DNA of 51,657 nt, from NCBI GenBank assembly GCA_047605605.1, contig JASGFG010000019.1, forward strand, positions 1 to 51,657, in the 5' to 3' direction. Under the pieces are notes generated by a model, which worked only from the letters and a program-made list of their open reading frames with translations, had not been told where the DNA came from and did not search any database. Both the position numbers and the translations under genes were made by a program. Each line of letters opens with the position of its first letter. Positions within the stretch are counted from its first letter, which is position 1. Source of the DNA: JAATGA01 sp047605605 (GTDB lineage: Bacteria; Pseudomonadota; Alphaproteobacteria; Rhodobacterales; Rhodobacteraceae). Of the stretch, positions 26,869 through 35,302 are shown one piece after another.

Positions 26869-28488
26869 ATGCGCCTGCATTTGATCGGCACATTTCAACT
26901 GCGTGATGCCACGGGCTGCGACCGCAGCCCGCGGGGCCTGAAGGCGCGGGCGCTGATCGCGCTGGTCTGCACCGCATCCGACCGCCGCCGCACGCGCCGC
27001 TGGCTGGAGGCGCGGCTGTGGTCCGACCGGGGCGCCGATCAGGCCAGCGGCAGCCTGCGCCAGACGCTTTACGAGATCCGGCAGGCGCTTGGCCCCCATG
27101 CGGGGCTGCTGATGGCCGACCGCGATACCGTGTCGCTGGACGGGATCACCACCGACATCGAAGCCGATCCCGCCGGCACGGCCCGCGCCCTGGCCGCAGG
27201 GCGCGAGTTCCTGGAAGGGATCGACATCCGCGACGAGGCCTTCGAGGACTGGCTGACGGCCGAACGCGGGCGGCTGGCCCCCTCCGGGCCCGACCAGCCC
27301 GTGCCGCGCGCAAGGCCCGGCGCCCTGCGCGAGGGCGAACAGGGGCGGCGGATTCCCTTCCTCGTGCAGGTGAACGACCTGGGCGAGGAACCGGCGGCCT
27401 TCCTTCCCGTGGCGCTGGCCAGCGAGATCTCGCGCCTGATCGGCGATCTGGCCGAGGTCGAGGTCTATCATGTCGCCCCCGGCCGGTCGGCCGTGGTGGC
27501 CCCCGTGCGCGGATTGCGGCTGACGATCGAGGCGGCCCCTTTCGGCAATGCCCTGCATCTGGTCGCCACCATCGCCAATATCGCGCAGCGGCGCATCGCC
27601 TGGACGCGCCGCGCGCAGTTTTCCCGCAACCCCGCAGCGGCAGTCGAATCCGGTGATTTCGCCCGGCTGACCTTCGAGGCGGCCGAGGCCGCCCATGCCG
27701 CCCTTTCGCTGGCGGTGGAACCCGACAGCGAAACCTGGGCGCAGGGCCGGCAAGCCCAGGCGGTGCGGGCGATGTTCACCTTCGACCACGAGCAGCTGCT
27801 GCGCGCGGACCGGCTGTTGAAGGAAAGCCTGGACGTGGCGCCCTCGGCGCAGGCCTGGGCCTGGCGGGCCTTCCTGCGCCAGACCATGGTGATCGAGCGG
27901 GTGCTGACCGACTTTGACGCCGCGCGCGACGATGCCGAACGGTTTGCACGCATGGCCCTGGCCTTTCCGGGGCGCAGTTCCATCGTCCTGGCCCTGGTCT
28001 CGCAGATCAGCGCGATGCTGGCGCTGGATGCCGATGCCGCCTTTGCCACAGCCGAAGAGGCGGCGCAGATCAATGCCTTCAACCCCTATGCGCAATATGC
28101 CCTGGCCGCGGCACATCTGCGCGCCGGGCGGTTCGACCTGGCGACACGGCATGGCCGGATGGCAGCCGACATTGCCGCCACTGCCCACAATGCCTTTTTC
28201 TTTCAGGGGTTTGCCGCGCTGATCGCCCTGGCGGCGGGCGATATCGACCGCTGCATCCGCATCTACGAGGCGGTTTCCTTCCGCGCCCCGCACTTTCGCC
28301 CGCCGCTGCGCGGCCTAGCGGTGCTGTCTCTGGTCAGGGACGACCATGCCAGGGCCACGCGCTATGCCGCCCTGCTGGCAAAGGCGGAGCCGGGCTTCAC
28401 CCTCGACACGCTGCTGCGCGACGACAGGTATCCGGCGGTGACGCTGCGGCAGATGGGGCTGCTGAACACCGCGGGCCAGCGGCTGTGA
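26869..28488 (+). CDS. BTAD/SARP-like transcriptional regulator with TPR-type C-terminus
   Basis: 539 residues. The N-terminus (MRLHLIGTFQLRDATG, then GLKARALIALVCTA and a winged-helix-like stretch with LWSDRGADQASGSLRQTLYEIRQALG) is the OmpR-like DNA-binding and BTAD layout of SARP-type regulators. Residues about 155-260 form an alpha/beta segment like the TolB/adenylate-cyclase-associated middle region of related proteobacterial regulators, and about 290-539 are helical repeats of TPR type with many Ala and Arg. Proteins of this build are usually activators that bind direct repeats about one helical turn apart. The gene sits 109 bp before the haloperoxidase gene. Candidate binding sites with an 11-bp period stand before that gene and twice between the divergent operons at 32.9 kb. 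A palindrome just upstream suggests further control of the regulator itself. Confidence 0.8.
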   Translation: MRLHLIGTFQLRDATGCDRSPRGLKARALIALVCTASDRRRTRRWLEARLWSDRGADQASGSLRQTLYEIRQALGPHAGLLMADRDTVSLDGITTDIEADPAGTARALAAGREFLEGIDIRDEAFEDWLTAERGRLAPSGPDQPVPRARPGALREGEQGRRIPFLVQVNDLGEEPAAFLPVALASEISRLIGDLAEVEVYHVAPGRSAVVAPVRGLRLTIEAAPFGNALHLVATIANIAQRRIAWTRRAQFSRNPAAAVESGDFARLTFEAAEAAHAALSLAVEPDSETWAQGRQAQAVRAMFTFDHEQLLRADRLLKESLDVAPSAQAWAWRAFLRQTMVIERVLTDFDAARDDAERFARMALAFPGRSSIVLALVSQISAMLALDADAAFATAEEAAQINAFNPYAQYALAAAHLRAGRFDLATRHGRMAADIAATAHNAFFFQGFAALIALAAGDIDRCIRIYEAVSFRAPHFRPPLRGLAVLSLVRDDHARATRYAALLAKAEPGFTLDTLLRDDRYPAVTLRQMGLLNTAGQRL

Positions 28489-28495
28489 CCGGGAT

Positions 28496-28512
28496 CGTCA
28501 GCCCCGCGTCAG
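28496..28512. promoter_or_regulatory. direct-repeat motif upstream of the haloperoxidase gene
   Basis: CGTCAGCCCCGCGTCAG holds two identical CGTCAG half sites 11 bp apart, immediately after the regulator's stop codon. It matches 15 of 17 positions of the motif in the left arm of the inverted repeat at 32938. It is a candidate site of the SARP-like regulator. Confidence 0.45.
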
Positions 28513-28549
28513 TAATGCGCAAGCGATGATCGGCAGGATGTAACCAAGG

Positions 28550-28574
28550 GGGAACAGGTGGCAATCCTGTTCCC
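28550..28574 (+). promoter_or_regulatory. hairpin in the leader of the haloperoxidase gene
   Basis: GGGAACAGG (28550-28558), loop TGGCAAT, CCTGTTCCC (28566-28574): a perfect 9-bp stem ending 12 bp before the AAGGAGGG ribosome binding site. It may act as an operator, as an mRNA stabiliser or as the regulator gene's terminator; no T-run follows. Confidence 0.5.
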
Positions 28575-28597
28575 GAAAACCACAAGGAGGGACCGAA

Positions 28598-29755
28598 ATG
28601 TCGACGTTCAGCCACCACTCTCATCACTCCCATCACTCGCATCACAGCCATCACTCGCACCAGTCCCACCCCGCCGGGGGCAGCTCTTCGCTGCTCAGCG
28701 CGGCCATCGGCCTGACGGCCGAAGGGGTGCTGGGCTATTGGGATGGCACCGGGACGAACGCCCCCAACCGGGCACCCGCCATCGCCCGGCCGACCTGCGA
28801 TGGGGTCGAGACCAAGGAAAGGCTGACCGCCCTGGCCCGCGATGTCCTGTCCGAGGTTCTGGCACATGAGGCGGGATCGCTGTTCTCGGTCGTGCCGAAG
28901 GACAAGACCGTGGCGCTGCGCGCGAACGGCACGGATCTGGTCAGGATCACGCCGCCCGACCCCGACACGCTGGGACAGGTGAAGAAGGGCGTCAGCCAGC
29001 TCATGCACATGCGCACCGCCGCCGATCTGCGGGCCGACCGGCTGGACGAGATCATCGCGCAGATGGCGGATCTGCTGTCCTTCTTCGGCGCGGTGTTCAA
29101 GCTGGACTGGGGCGGCCGGCGGTGGACGATGACGCTGCTGGATGCGGTGCTGCGCTGTGTCACCGCCCAGCACATGCGCATCAAGATCTACTGCACCACC
29201 CCGCGGCCGATCGACATTTCCCCGCAGGTGCAGCCGATCATCCAGACACCCGGCCATTCCAGCTATGTCAGCGGCCATGCGACGGAATCCTTTGCCATCG
29301 CCACCGTGCTGGCCTGCCTGAACGGCCTGTCGCCGGACGAGCTGGTGCGCCTGCTGGCCAAGGACGACAAGACCCAGGAAAGCGACGCCGCGACGGACCG
29401 CATCCCGCTCCTGCCGTTCCGGCTGGCCGAACGCATCGCCGACAACCGCACCGTGGCGGGCGTGCATTTCCCCACCGACAGCGCCGGGGGCGCCGTGACC
29501 GGGATCATGACCGCCCTGGCGATCATCGGCTATGCCCGGACGCCCGACAGTTCCAAACAGCCCGCGCAGCTTGTCCCGCGCAGGGTGAACGGCTCGGACT
29601 GGACCGAGATGTTCCGGCTGGACCTGCTGCGGAACGCCCTGGCCTCGGACCGGCTGGGGATAGCGGCCTTGGGCAAACCCGTCGCCCTGCCCATGTCGCC
29701 CGACCATTCCGCCCTGCGCAAGGTCTGGGAATTCGCGCGGGCCGAATGGAAGTGA
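28598..29755 (+). CDS. vanadium haloperoxidase/PAP2-superfamily protein with His-rich N-terminus
   Basis: 385 residues. The full PAP2/haloperoxidase signature is present: K196-x6-R203-P204, S225-G226-H227 within YVSGHATES, and R284-x5-H290-x3-D294 within NRTVAGVHFPTD. These residues bind phosphate or vanadate in acid phosphatases and vanadium haloperoxidases; the sequence alone does not separate the two. Residues 5-24 are an unusual SHH repeat with 13 histidines, likely metal-binding. No signal peptide or membrane helix is seen, so the protein is soluble. An exceptionally strong AAGGAGGG site precedes the ATG. It follows the BTAD regulator and is convergent with the subtilase gene. It might halogenate or oxidise small molecules, or dephosphorylate; vanadium use is inference from the family. 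Confidence 0.85.
   Translation: MSTFSHHSHHSHHSHHSHHSHQSHPAGGSSSLLSAAIGLTAEGVLGYWDGTGTNAPNRAPAIARPTCDGVETKERLTALARDVLSEVLAHEAGSLFSVVPKDKTVALRANGTDLVRITPPDPDTLGQVKKGVSQLMHMRTAADLRADRLDEIIAQMADLLSFFGAVFKLDWGGRRWTMTLLDAVLRCVTAQHMRIKIYCTTPRPIDISPQVQPIIQTPGHSSYVSGHATESFAIATVLACLNGLSPDELVRLLAKDDKTQESDAATDRIPLLPFRLAERIADNRTVAGVHFPTDSAGGAVTGIMTALAIIGYARTPDSSKQPAQLVPRRVNGSDWTEMFRLDLLRNALASDRLGIAALGKPVALPMSPDHSALRKVWEFARAEWK
28610..28663 (+). repeat. 9-bp repeats coding for Ser-His-His units
   Basis: Five consecutive SHH units, then SHQ. Serine codons change between AGC, TCT, TCC and TCG from unit to unit, so the amino-acid pattern has been kept while the DNA has drifted. Confidence 0.8.
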
Positions 29756-29776
29756 GGCGCCCCTGAAGGGGGCGCC
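29756..29776. terminator. hairpin between convergent haloperoxidase and subtilase genes
   Basis: GGCGCCCC (29756-29763), loop TGAAG, GGGGCGCC (29769-29776) directly after the haloperoxidase stop codon and 15 bp beyond the stop of the opposing gene. Confidence 0.6.
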
Positions 29777-29791
29777 CCCGCGGCGCGGCGG

Positions 29792-31936
29792 TCAGGGCGG
29801 CAGGGTGCCGAACCCCAGGCGGCTGTCGCGCCCGCCCGCGGGGTTTGCGCCAAGGACCGCCTGCACCTCGTCTTGCGGGGCAGGGCTCTGCGACAGAACC
29901 CCGGCCACGCGGCGCGTCACAAGGCCCGCCGCCACCGAGGTTCCCGAAATCCGCAGGCTGCGCGCGCCGCTGAGGACCGGGGTGGCGCGCACACCCCCCA
30001 GCATCTGCCCGGTATCGGCAAAGGCGGCAAGGGTCGGGCCCGCGCTTTGCGTCCGCAAGCCCAGGCCGGGCAGGTCCCGCTTTGGCGGCCCCGCACGCCC
30101 TTGCGACGTATAGGAGGAGGGCACCGCCCCGTCGGCCCGGTTGGCCGCCCAGTCCAGCGCGCCGGGATCGGGCCGCGCGGCGCCGACGAAATAGACCCCG
30201 CCCCCGCCGCTGGCCATATCCGCCAGCCCCGCACAGGCATTGGCCGTGCCCTGCCGCGTCACGGCCGAGGCCTTTTCCGGCAGGCTATGGTCGCGCATCT
30301 CGGGATCGCGGCCGGCAATCCCGGCATCGGCCAGCCGGGATTGCCGGCCATAGGGGCGATAGCCCACGGGGGTTTCGTTCCTCTGGACCCGCAGGGTGGC
30401 AAGGCAGTCTTTCCCGCCGGTTTCCAGGGTGATCTTCCACGCCCCCGCCGGGGCCAGATCCCGCTGGCCCGGCAGAAAGCCGGCCGTGGGGGCGACCGCG
30501 ATCAGCACCCCTTTCACCCCGGATTCGGGCGGCAGCGGCATGATCTGCGAACAGACCCCTCCGCCCGCGCCCTTCAGCGGTTCTTTCGACGGCTTTGCGA
30601 ATTTCCATACGACCGGCTTCAGACCCCCGCCGGGGGGTGTCAGCGTCAGGGTGATCGACGGCGCCTGCCCCTCGGGCACCCGCAGTTCCAGATAGCTGGA
30701 GCTGTGGCCGTCGGGCGGAATGCGCCAGTCGAGTGTCCGCGGCCGGCCCTTTTTCAGCCGGGCCTCGGCCACCAGATCGCTGCGCCAGGAATTGCCATAG
30801 GCGATGACGACCCGCATCTGCCTGGTTGTCAGCCGGTGAAACAGGTCGATCTCCTGCCGGATCGAGCTTGCCAGAAAGTTCGTGTCGTCCCCCGGCCCGG
30901 CCAGCGAGCCGAGGCTGAGGTTCACCACCAGGTCGCGCGGGGCGGGAGTGGCCAGGGGGTCACGGGGGTCGTCGCCCAATCCCAGGGCGCGGGCGACGAT
31001 CCAGCGCAGGGCCAGCACCACCAGAAACTCGCTGCGCCGGCCCGAGGTGTCCCAGACGGACCCCGGCGCCAGCTGCACCGCGATCAGCGGCGCGCCCCCG
31101 GTTCCGGGATCCTCGCCCGCCGCAAGGTCCAGCACATGGGTGCCATGGGCCGCCCGCGTATTGGTGGCCTGCTGGACGGGCAGCGGGTAGAGCAGGGCGT
31201 TGAGATCGCGATAGTCGTCCGCCTCGGGCCGCCCCGCGGCCAGTCGCCGGTTCATCGTGCCGGCGTCCAGGACCGTCCCGAACGGCACGTCCAGGCTGCG
31301 CCCCGCCGTCTTGTCGAACAGCTCGGCCTGCAACCAGACCGCCTGGAACCGCGTGGTGAAGCCTGCGCCCGTCCGGTTGCAGAACCGCTTGTTCAGAAAG
31401 GCGATGCCATCGTCGATGATCCCGACGAGCGGCAGGGTGTCGGGCGGCGGGCTTGCGGGCGCAGGCGCGGCATCCGCCTGGCCCGCCGACATGAGGACGG
31501 GCGGAGGAAGCCAGCCCGCGGGCCAGGAAAACGTGTTCGGCAGGAAGGGCGCGCCGATCGTCGCGACCAGCGCATCGAAGCCCTGCGTCCGGACCGCGGC
31601 CAGATTGTCCAGCCTTGCCCGTTCGATGAACAGCGTCAGCCGGGCCGAACCCGGGGCAAGCCGGGCGATCTCGCAGGTCAGCCGGGCGATCTCGAAGGGC
31701 GCGACGATGCAGCCGCAGGCGGCCCCCTGGATAGCCGCCAGCCAGGCCTTGACCCCGGACCAGTCCGGCTTTGCCCCGGTTGCGACCAGATCGACCGCGA
31801 CACCGACCCACCACGCGCTGTCCTTGTCGATGGTCTGGCCGGTCCCACCCCCGGTGCCGTCGGGGCGGCGCCCGGTCTCCCATTCGACATAGCCCATGCG
31901 GGCGCGGTCCAGTCTTTCCTGTGCAAGCGATGTCAT
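29792..31936 (-). CDS. S8 (subtilisin-like) serine peptidase without signal peptide
   Basis: 714 residues. The catalytic triad is visible: Asp in LVGIIDDGIAF (about residue 175), His in AHGTHVLDLAAG (264) and Ser in ISGTSVAAGLVTR (667); the oxyanion Asn is in IAYGNSWRS (382). The catalytic domain is preceded by about 165 residues of unknown type and interrupted between Asn and Ser by about 280 residues that include a beta-sandwich-like stretch. No signal peptide or type I repeat is seen, so the enzyme acts in the cytosol or leaves by an unknown route. I chose ATG 31936; the frame is open further upstream but there it overlaps the methyltransferase. Only 17 bp separate it from the methyltransferase, so both form an operon. 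The substrate is unknown. Confidence 0.88.
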   Translation of the reverse strand: MTSLAQERLDRARMGYVEWETGRRPDGTGGGTGQTIDKDSAWWVGVAVDLVATGAKPDWSGVKAWLAAIQGAACGCIVAPFEIARLTCEIARLAPGSARLTLFIERARLDNLAAVRTQGFDALVATIGAPFLPNTFSWPAGWLPPPVLMSAGQADAAPAPASPPPDTLPLVGIIDDGIAFLNKRFCNRTGAGFTTRFQAVWLQAELFDKTAGRSLDVPFGTVLDAGTMNRRLAAGRPEADDYRDLNALLYPLPVQQATNTRAAHGTHVLDLAAGEDPGTGGAPLIAVQLAPGSVWDTSGRRSEFLVVLALRWIVARALGLGDDPRDPLATPAPRDLVVNLSLGSLAGPGDDTNFLASSIRQEIDLFHRLTTRQMRVVIAYGNSWRSDLVAEARLKKGRPRTLDWRIPPDGHSSSYLELRVPEGQAPSITLTLTPPGGGLKPVVWKFAKPSKEPLKGAGGGVCSQIMPLPPESGVKGVLIAVAPTAGFLPGQRDLAPAGAWKITLETGGKDCLATLRVQRNETPVGYRPYGRQSRLADAGIAGRDPEMRDHSLPEKASAVTRQGTANACAGLADMASGGGGVYFVGAARPDPGALDWAANRADGAVPSSYTSQGRAGPPKRDLPGLGLRTQSAGPTLAAFADTGQMLGGVRATPVLSGARSLRISGTSVAAGLVTRRVAGVLSQSPAPQDEVQAVLGANPAGGRDSRLGFGTLPP

Positions 31937-31953
31937 GCCGGCCCCCTGCCCTG

Positions 31954-32871
31954 TCAGACGCCCAGTTCCAGAAACACGATCTGCCCCGAGGGTTCGCGAT
32001 AAACCCGAGTCGCGCAACCGGAATGGGCGCGAAAGGCCAGCGTCTCCATGTCCTGTTCGTCGCGATAGATCAGTTTCCAGTCCATGAACGCCTCCATATA
32101 GCCGCGGTCGGCGGCATCGGGGGCAAAGTTGCAGATCAGGATGCGCCCGCCGGGGCGCACCAGTTCCACCTGCTTGCGCAACAGCCGCTCGGCCGCCGCA
32201 TCGGACAGATAGTCGTAAAGGCCCAGCGAATAGGTGGCGTCGAACAGCTGTCCGTCCAGCCGCCCCATCAGCAGGTCGCGCACCGAAAGCCGAAGCCGCT
32301 CGACATCGGGCAGCCGTTCGGCAATGCAGTCGAGCGCGGTGGGGTCCTGATCCAGCGCCACGATGCGCCCCGCAAGACCTGCCCCGCGCAGGACCTCGGT
32401 CTCGACCTCGCGCAGATGGCCGGCGGCGATGGCCAGAACCGCGGGGCGGGCGGTGGCGGCCATCACCTCGCGCAGGAATTCCGACGCGATCTGCTTGCGA
32501 TAGCGCACCGCCTTGCAGGCCGGGCGGGTCTGGTTGGCGCAATAGATCCATTGCCCCGTGGCCGAGGCCCCGCGCAGGCTGTCGCCAAAGGCTCCTTGCG
32601 CATAGATGAAGTCGATCAGCCCCGCATCCCCCGGAAATCCCCGCGGCCGGTGATAGGACCAGCGCGTGAACGGATCCTCCAGCAGGAGGGGCAGCAGTTC
32701 CGATCCCCGCAGTGCCAGGATCGTCTCTTCCCAGTCGGCGGGGGGCAGGCTGTCGCGCCATGCCGTCAGCTCGTCGACCATCGCATGGACGGTCGCCGCG
32801 ATCTGCGGCTGGTCGCCGGTGGCAAGGCGCTCGCTCCACCCGGAAACCCGGATCTGGATGTCGTCCCTCAT
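31954..32871 (-). CDS. class I SAM-dependent methyltransferase
   Basis: 305 residues. The N-terminal helical part (1-125) carries HRPRGFPGDAGLIDFIY (74-90), a motif I associate with the group annotated as extracellular factor 3-hydroxypalmitic acid methyl ester biosynthesis proteins. The Rossmann core follows with AVLAIAAGHLREVE (motif I, about 144-156), RIVALDQDPTALDCIAERL (motif II), FDATYSLGLYDYL (motif IV) and LVRPGGRILICNFAP (post-motif). It should methylate a small molecule, fatty acid or protein; the named substrate is only an analogy. The ATG at 32871 is taken because the protein aligns from here; the open frame continues to 33108 but runs into the inverted repeat. First gene of an operon with the subtilase. 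Confidence 0.82.
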   Translation of the reverse strand: MRDDIQIRVSGWSERLATGDQPQIAATVHAMVDELTAWRDSLPPADWEETILALRGSELLPLLLEDPFTRWSYHRPRGFPGDAGLIDFIYAQGAFGDSLRGASATGQWIYCANQTRPACKAVRYRKQIASEFLREVMAATARPAVLAIAAGHLREVETEVLRGAGLAGRIVALDQDPTALDCIAERLPDVERLRLSVRDLLMGRLDGQLFDATYSLGLYDYLSDAAAERLLRKQVELVRPGGRILICNFAPDAADRGYMEAFMDWKLIYRDEQDMETLAFRAHSGCATRVYREPSGQIVFLELGV

Positions 32872-32937
32872 GACCGCTTTCTCCCTGTTGCTGCATTGCG
32901 CCAGCCGCCCTTGCGCGGGCCGATGCAGGGCACATTG

Positions 32938-33017
32938 GCCCGGCCCCGTCAGCGCCGCGTCAAAGCGCGGACCCGCGGTGCCCCGCCTGCTTTGACGCGG
33001 CGCTGACGGGGCCGGGC
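32938..33017. promoter_or_regulatory. perfect 29-bp inverted repeat in divergent promoter region, with direct repeats in each arm
   Basis: Arms 32938-32966 and 32989-33017 are exact reverse complements across a 22-bp spacer. Read outward, each arm runs GCTTTGACGCGG, CGCTGACGG, GGCCGGGC and contains TTGACG and CTGACG 11 bp apart; the TTGACG also resembles a -35 box pointing to the adjacent gene on that side. Left half sites are 32947-32952 and 32958-32963; right ones 32992-32997 and 33003-33008. The arms end 66 bp from the methyltransferase start and 41 bp from the start at 33059, exactly where promoters are expected. So both divergent operons appear to carry the same control element. Confidence 0.7.
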
Positions 33018-33058
33018 TTTCCTGTGGGGCGAAGAAGCCATGCCACGAGGAGGCGACC

Positions 33059-34441
33059 ATGCTGCGAATCATTGATACCAGCGTCGATACGACGGCCTTT
33101 GCCACCACCCTCCGTCAGGCCGGGGTGGGGACGGTCATCCGCTGTTATTCCCGCGACCGCTCCAGATGCCTTGCCCCGCCCGAGGCGCAGGCCCTGGCCG
33201 CGGCCGGCCTGTCCGTGGCGGTCGTCTATCGGGACCGCGCCGGGGCCGAGGCGGTCGGGGGCACGATCGCGGACCTGACCGCCGCGACCGGGGCGCGCGA
33301 TGCCGAAAAGGCGCTGGCCTGCGCCGCGGCCATCGCCCAGCCCCATGGAACGGCAATCTATTTCGCCGTCGACCGCGATTTCGTCAAACCGGCTGAAATA
33401 GACTCTATCCTTGCCTATTTCGGTAAGGTGAAGGCGGCCCTCGCCGGGCAGTTCCGGGTCGGCGTCCATGGATCGGGCCTGGTGACGCAGGCGGTGCGGC
33501 GGGCGGGGCTGGCCGAATTCCTCTGGCTGGCGCAATCGACGGGATGGACGGGCTATCGGCAGGCGCTGGCCTCGGGGCATGTCACGCTGATCCAGAAGGG
33601 GGAAAGGATCTGGCCCGGCGGCAGCTTTGGCTATGACGAGAATCTGCCCGGCCAGGGGTTCACCGACATCGGCGCCTTCGTGCCCGGCGGTGCGCCCGCC
33701 CCGGTCGACAAGGCGCCGCACACCGCCCTGCATGTCGTCACCGCGCGCCGCGGCGTCAACCTGCGCCGCGGGCCGGGAACCCAGTATGACGTGATCCGCA
33801 CCCTTTTGCCCGGCACGATCCTGCACGGCCTCTCGCAGGCCGACGGCTGGCTTCTGGCCGATGTCGAGGGCGACGGCCAGGTCGACGGCCATGTGGCAAG
33901 CGCCTTTGTCGCGCCGGTGGCGGGGGGCTTTGCCACGGCCCCGCGGATCGGTCTGTCCCCCTATGCCATCGCCCGGGAAGAGCTGGCCCGCGACGTGCGC
34001 GAGGTGCCGGGGGCGGGGAACAATCCGCGGATCGTGGAATACCACGGCTCGACCACGGGCGGGCCGGGGCCGGACAGCCTGGCCTGGTGTTCGTCCTTCG
34101 TGAACTGGTGTGTCGAGCAGGCGGGTCTGCGCGGCACCGACAGCAAATGGGCGATGTCCTGGCACGCCGACGGCTGGGGGCAGGATGTGACCGACGCGCC
34201 GCAGCCGGGCGACATTGCCGTGTTCCACCGCGTCACCCACCGCCCCCAGGGCGACGAGACCGGCGGCCATGTCGGCTTTCTCGTCGCCGACGAGGGGGAG
34301 AGGCTGGTTCTTCTGGGCGGCAATCAGGGCAACCGCGTCTCGGTCGCGCGCTATCCGAAGAAGGGTAGCCTGGGGTCCAGCGACTATGCGCTGCTGTCGA
34401 TCCGCCGCGCCCTGCCGCTCGATGCCACGCACGGAGAATGA
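33059..34441 (+). CDS. endolysin-like protein: DUF1906 glycoside-hydrolase-like, SH3 and CHAP/NlpC-type domains
   Basis: 460 residues. Residues 1-210 are a DUF1906 (GH25-like TIM barrel) domain: IIDTSVDTTAF at the N-terminus, AIYFAVDRDF (acidic residue about 105) and GVHGSGLVTQAV. Residues about 225-285 are a bacterial SH3 domain (RGVNLRRGPGTQYDVIRTLLPG). Residues about 300-455 are a TIGR02594/CHAP-like peptidase fold with catalytic Cys344 in DSLAWCSSFVNWC and His404 in GGHVGFLV. The build is that of a peptidoglycan hydrolase with glycosidase and amidase/endopeptidase modules, as in phage endolysins. No signal peptide is seen. A GAGGAGG site precedes the ATG. It opens a four-gene operon with a lipoprotein, a small protein and a membrane protein; export, if any, is unexplained. 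Confidence 0.82.
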   Translation: MLRIIDTSVDTTAFATTLRQAGVGTVIRCYSRDRSRCLAPPEAQALAAAGLSVAVVYRDRAGAEAVGGTIADLTAATGARDAEKALACAAAIAQPHGTAIYFAVDRDFVKPAEIDSILAYFGKVKAALAGQFRVGVHGSGLVTQAVRRAGLAEFLWLAQSTGWTGYRQALASGHVTLIQKGERIWPGGSFGYDENLPGQGFTDIGAFVPGGAPAPVDKAPHTALHVVTARRGVNLRRGPGTQYDVIRTLLPGTILHGLSQADGWLLADVEGDGQVDGHVASAFVAPVAGGFATAPRIGLSPYAIAREELARDVREVPGAGNNPRIVEYHGSTTGGPGPDSLAWCSSFVNWCVEQAGLRGTDSKWAMSWHADGWGQDVTDAPQPGDIAVFHRVTHRPQGDETGGHVGFLVADEGERLVLLGGNQGNRVSVARYPKKGSLGSSDYALLSIRRALPLDATHGE

Positions 34442-34442
34442 A

Positions 34443-35261
34443 ATGAGACCGATAGCTCCCTCCCTGGCCCTCATCGCCGTTCTGGCGGGATGCGGGCCGC
34501 GCGCGGCCATTCCCGCCGCCGCGCATTTCGCCGAAACCGTCGCCGCGGCCGAGGCGGCGGTGCGCGCGCCCGTCGACAAGGCGGCCGCGGCCGATCTGGC
34601 AAGTCAGCGCGACGCCGCGCTGGACCGGGGCGCCCGCTATGCCCTGCTGCCGCCCGACTGCCGTGGATATTTCACCATGCGCCCCGGCCTGCATCTGTCG
34701 GACTGCCCGGCCGAACTGCCGATCCATGGCCTCACGCCCGCCCCGACGCCGGCCGGCGAGGCAAAGCTGCTGCTGGATGTCTATGCGGCCTTCGGGCGGG
34801 CGATGAAGGCGCTGGCCACGTCGCAGGCACCGGCCGAAACCGCGGCGGCGGTGGCAGAATTCTCGACCCGGGCCAAGGCGCTGGCGAAAGAGTTCGACCA
34901 GACCGCGGCCTCGGCGAAACTGGCCGCGGCAGACCCGCAATTGCCCACGTTTCAGGCGATGGCGCGGGCGCTGACCCGGGCCGCGCAGGCCGGCAGCATC
35001 TGCCGGCAGATGACGGCCGGCCGCGAGGCCTTCGAGGGCGCGACCCAAGGGCTGCGGGTCTATGTCTCGCTGTTCATCGACAAGGACCCGACCCGAGCGC
35101 TGCAGCTTTATGATGCGACTTTCGAGGCCGACAACCGCACCGCGACCGAGGTGCATTACCGCGCCCTGCGCGCCGCCGCGGCGAAAAGCCCCGAGGCCCG
35201 CCTTGATGCCGCCGCGATCGCCTTCGAGCAGACGCTCGCCGCCTGCAACGCCCGTCCCTGA
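34443..35261 (+). CDS. outer-surface or periplasmic lipoprotein of unknown function
   Basis: 272 residues with a lipoprotein signal: MRPIAPSLALIAVLAGC, lipobox LAGC with the acylated Cys at residue 17. The mature part is mostly alpha-helical and Ala-rich. It contains four more cysteines (in PPDCRG, SDCPAE, SICRQM and AACNAR), which could form two disulfides. The region around 60-85 (YFTMRPGLHLSDCPAELP) is the only aromatic-rich part. The start lies 1 bp after the stop of the endolysin-like gene and its GGAG site lies inside that gene, so translation is coupled. I do not recognise the family. Position suggests a partner or immunity-like protein for the cell-wall hydrolase, which is speculation. 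Confidence 0.72.
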   Translation: MRPIAPSLALIAVLAGCGPRAAIPAAAHFAETVAAAEAAVRAPVDKAAAADLASQRDAALDRGARYALLPPDCRGYFTMRPGLHLSDCPAELPIHGLTPAPTPAGEAKLLLDVYAAFGRAMKALATSQAPAETAAAVAEFSTRAKALAKEFDQTAASAKLAAADPQLPTFQAMARALTRAAQAGSICRQMTAGREAFEGATQGLRVYVSLFIDKDPTRALQLYDATFEADNRTATEVHYRALRAAAAKSPEARLDAAAIAFEQTLAACNARP

Positions 35262-35302
35262 CCCGGATCACCGCGCCCGCGAAGGCGCCAAAGGAGGATG
35301 AG

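Noticed and set aside
31937..32935. N-terminal extension of the subtilase by about 330 codons
   Set aside because: It overlaps the methyltransferase gene in another frame of the same strand and has low-complexity Arg/Gly/Ala composition.
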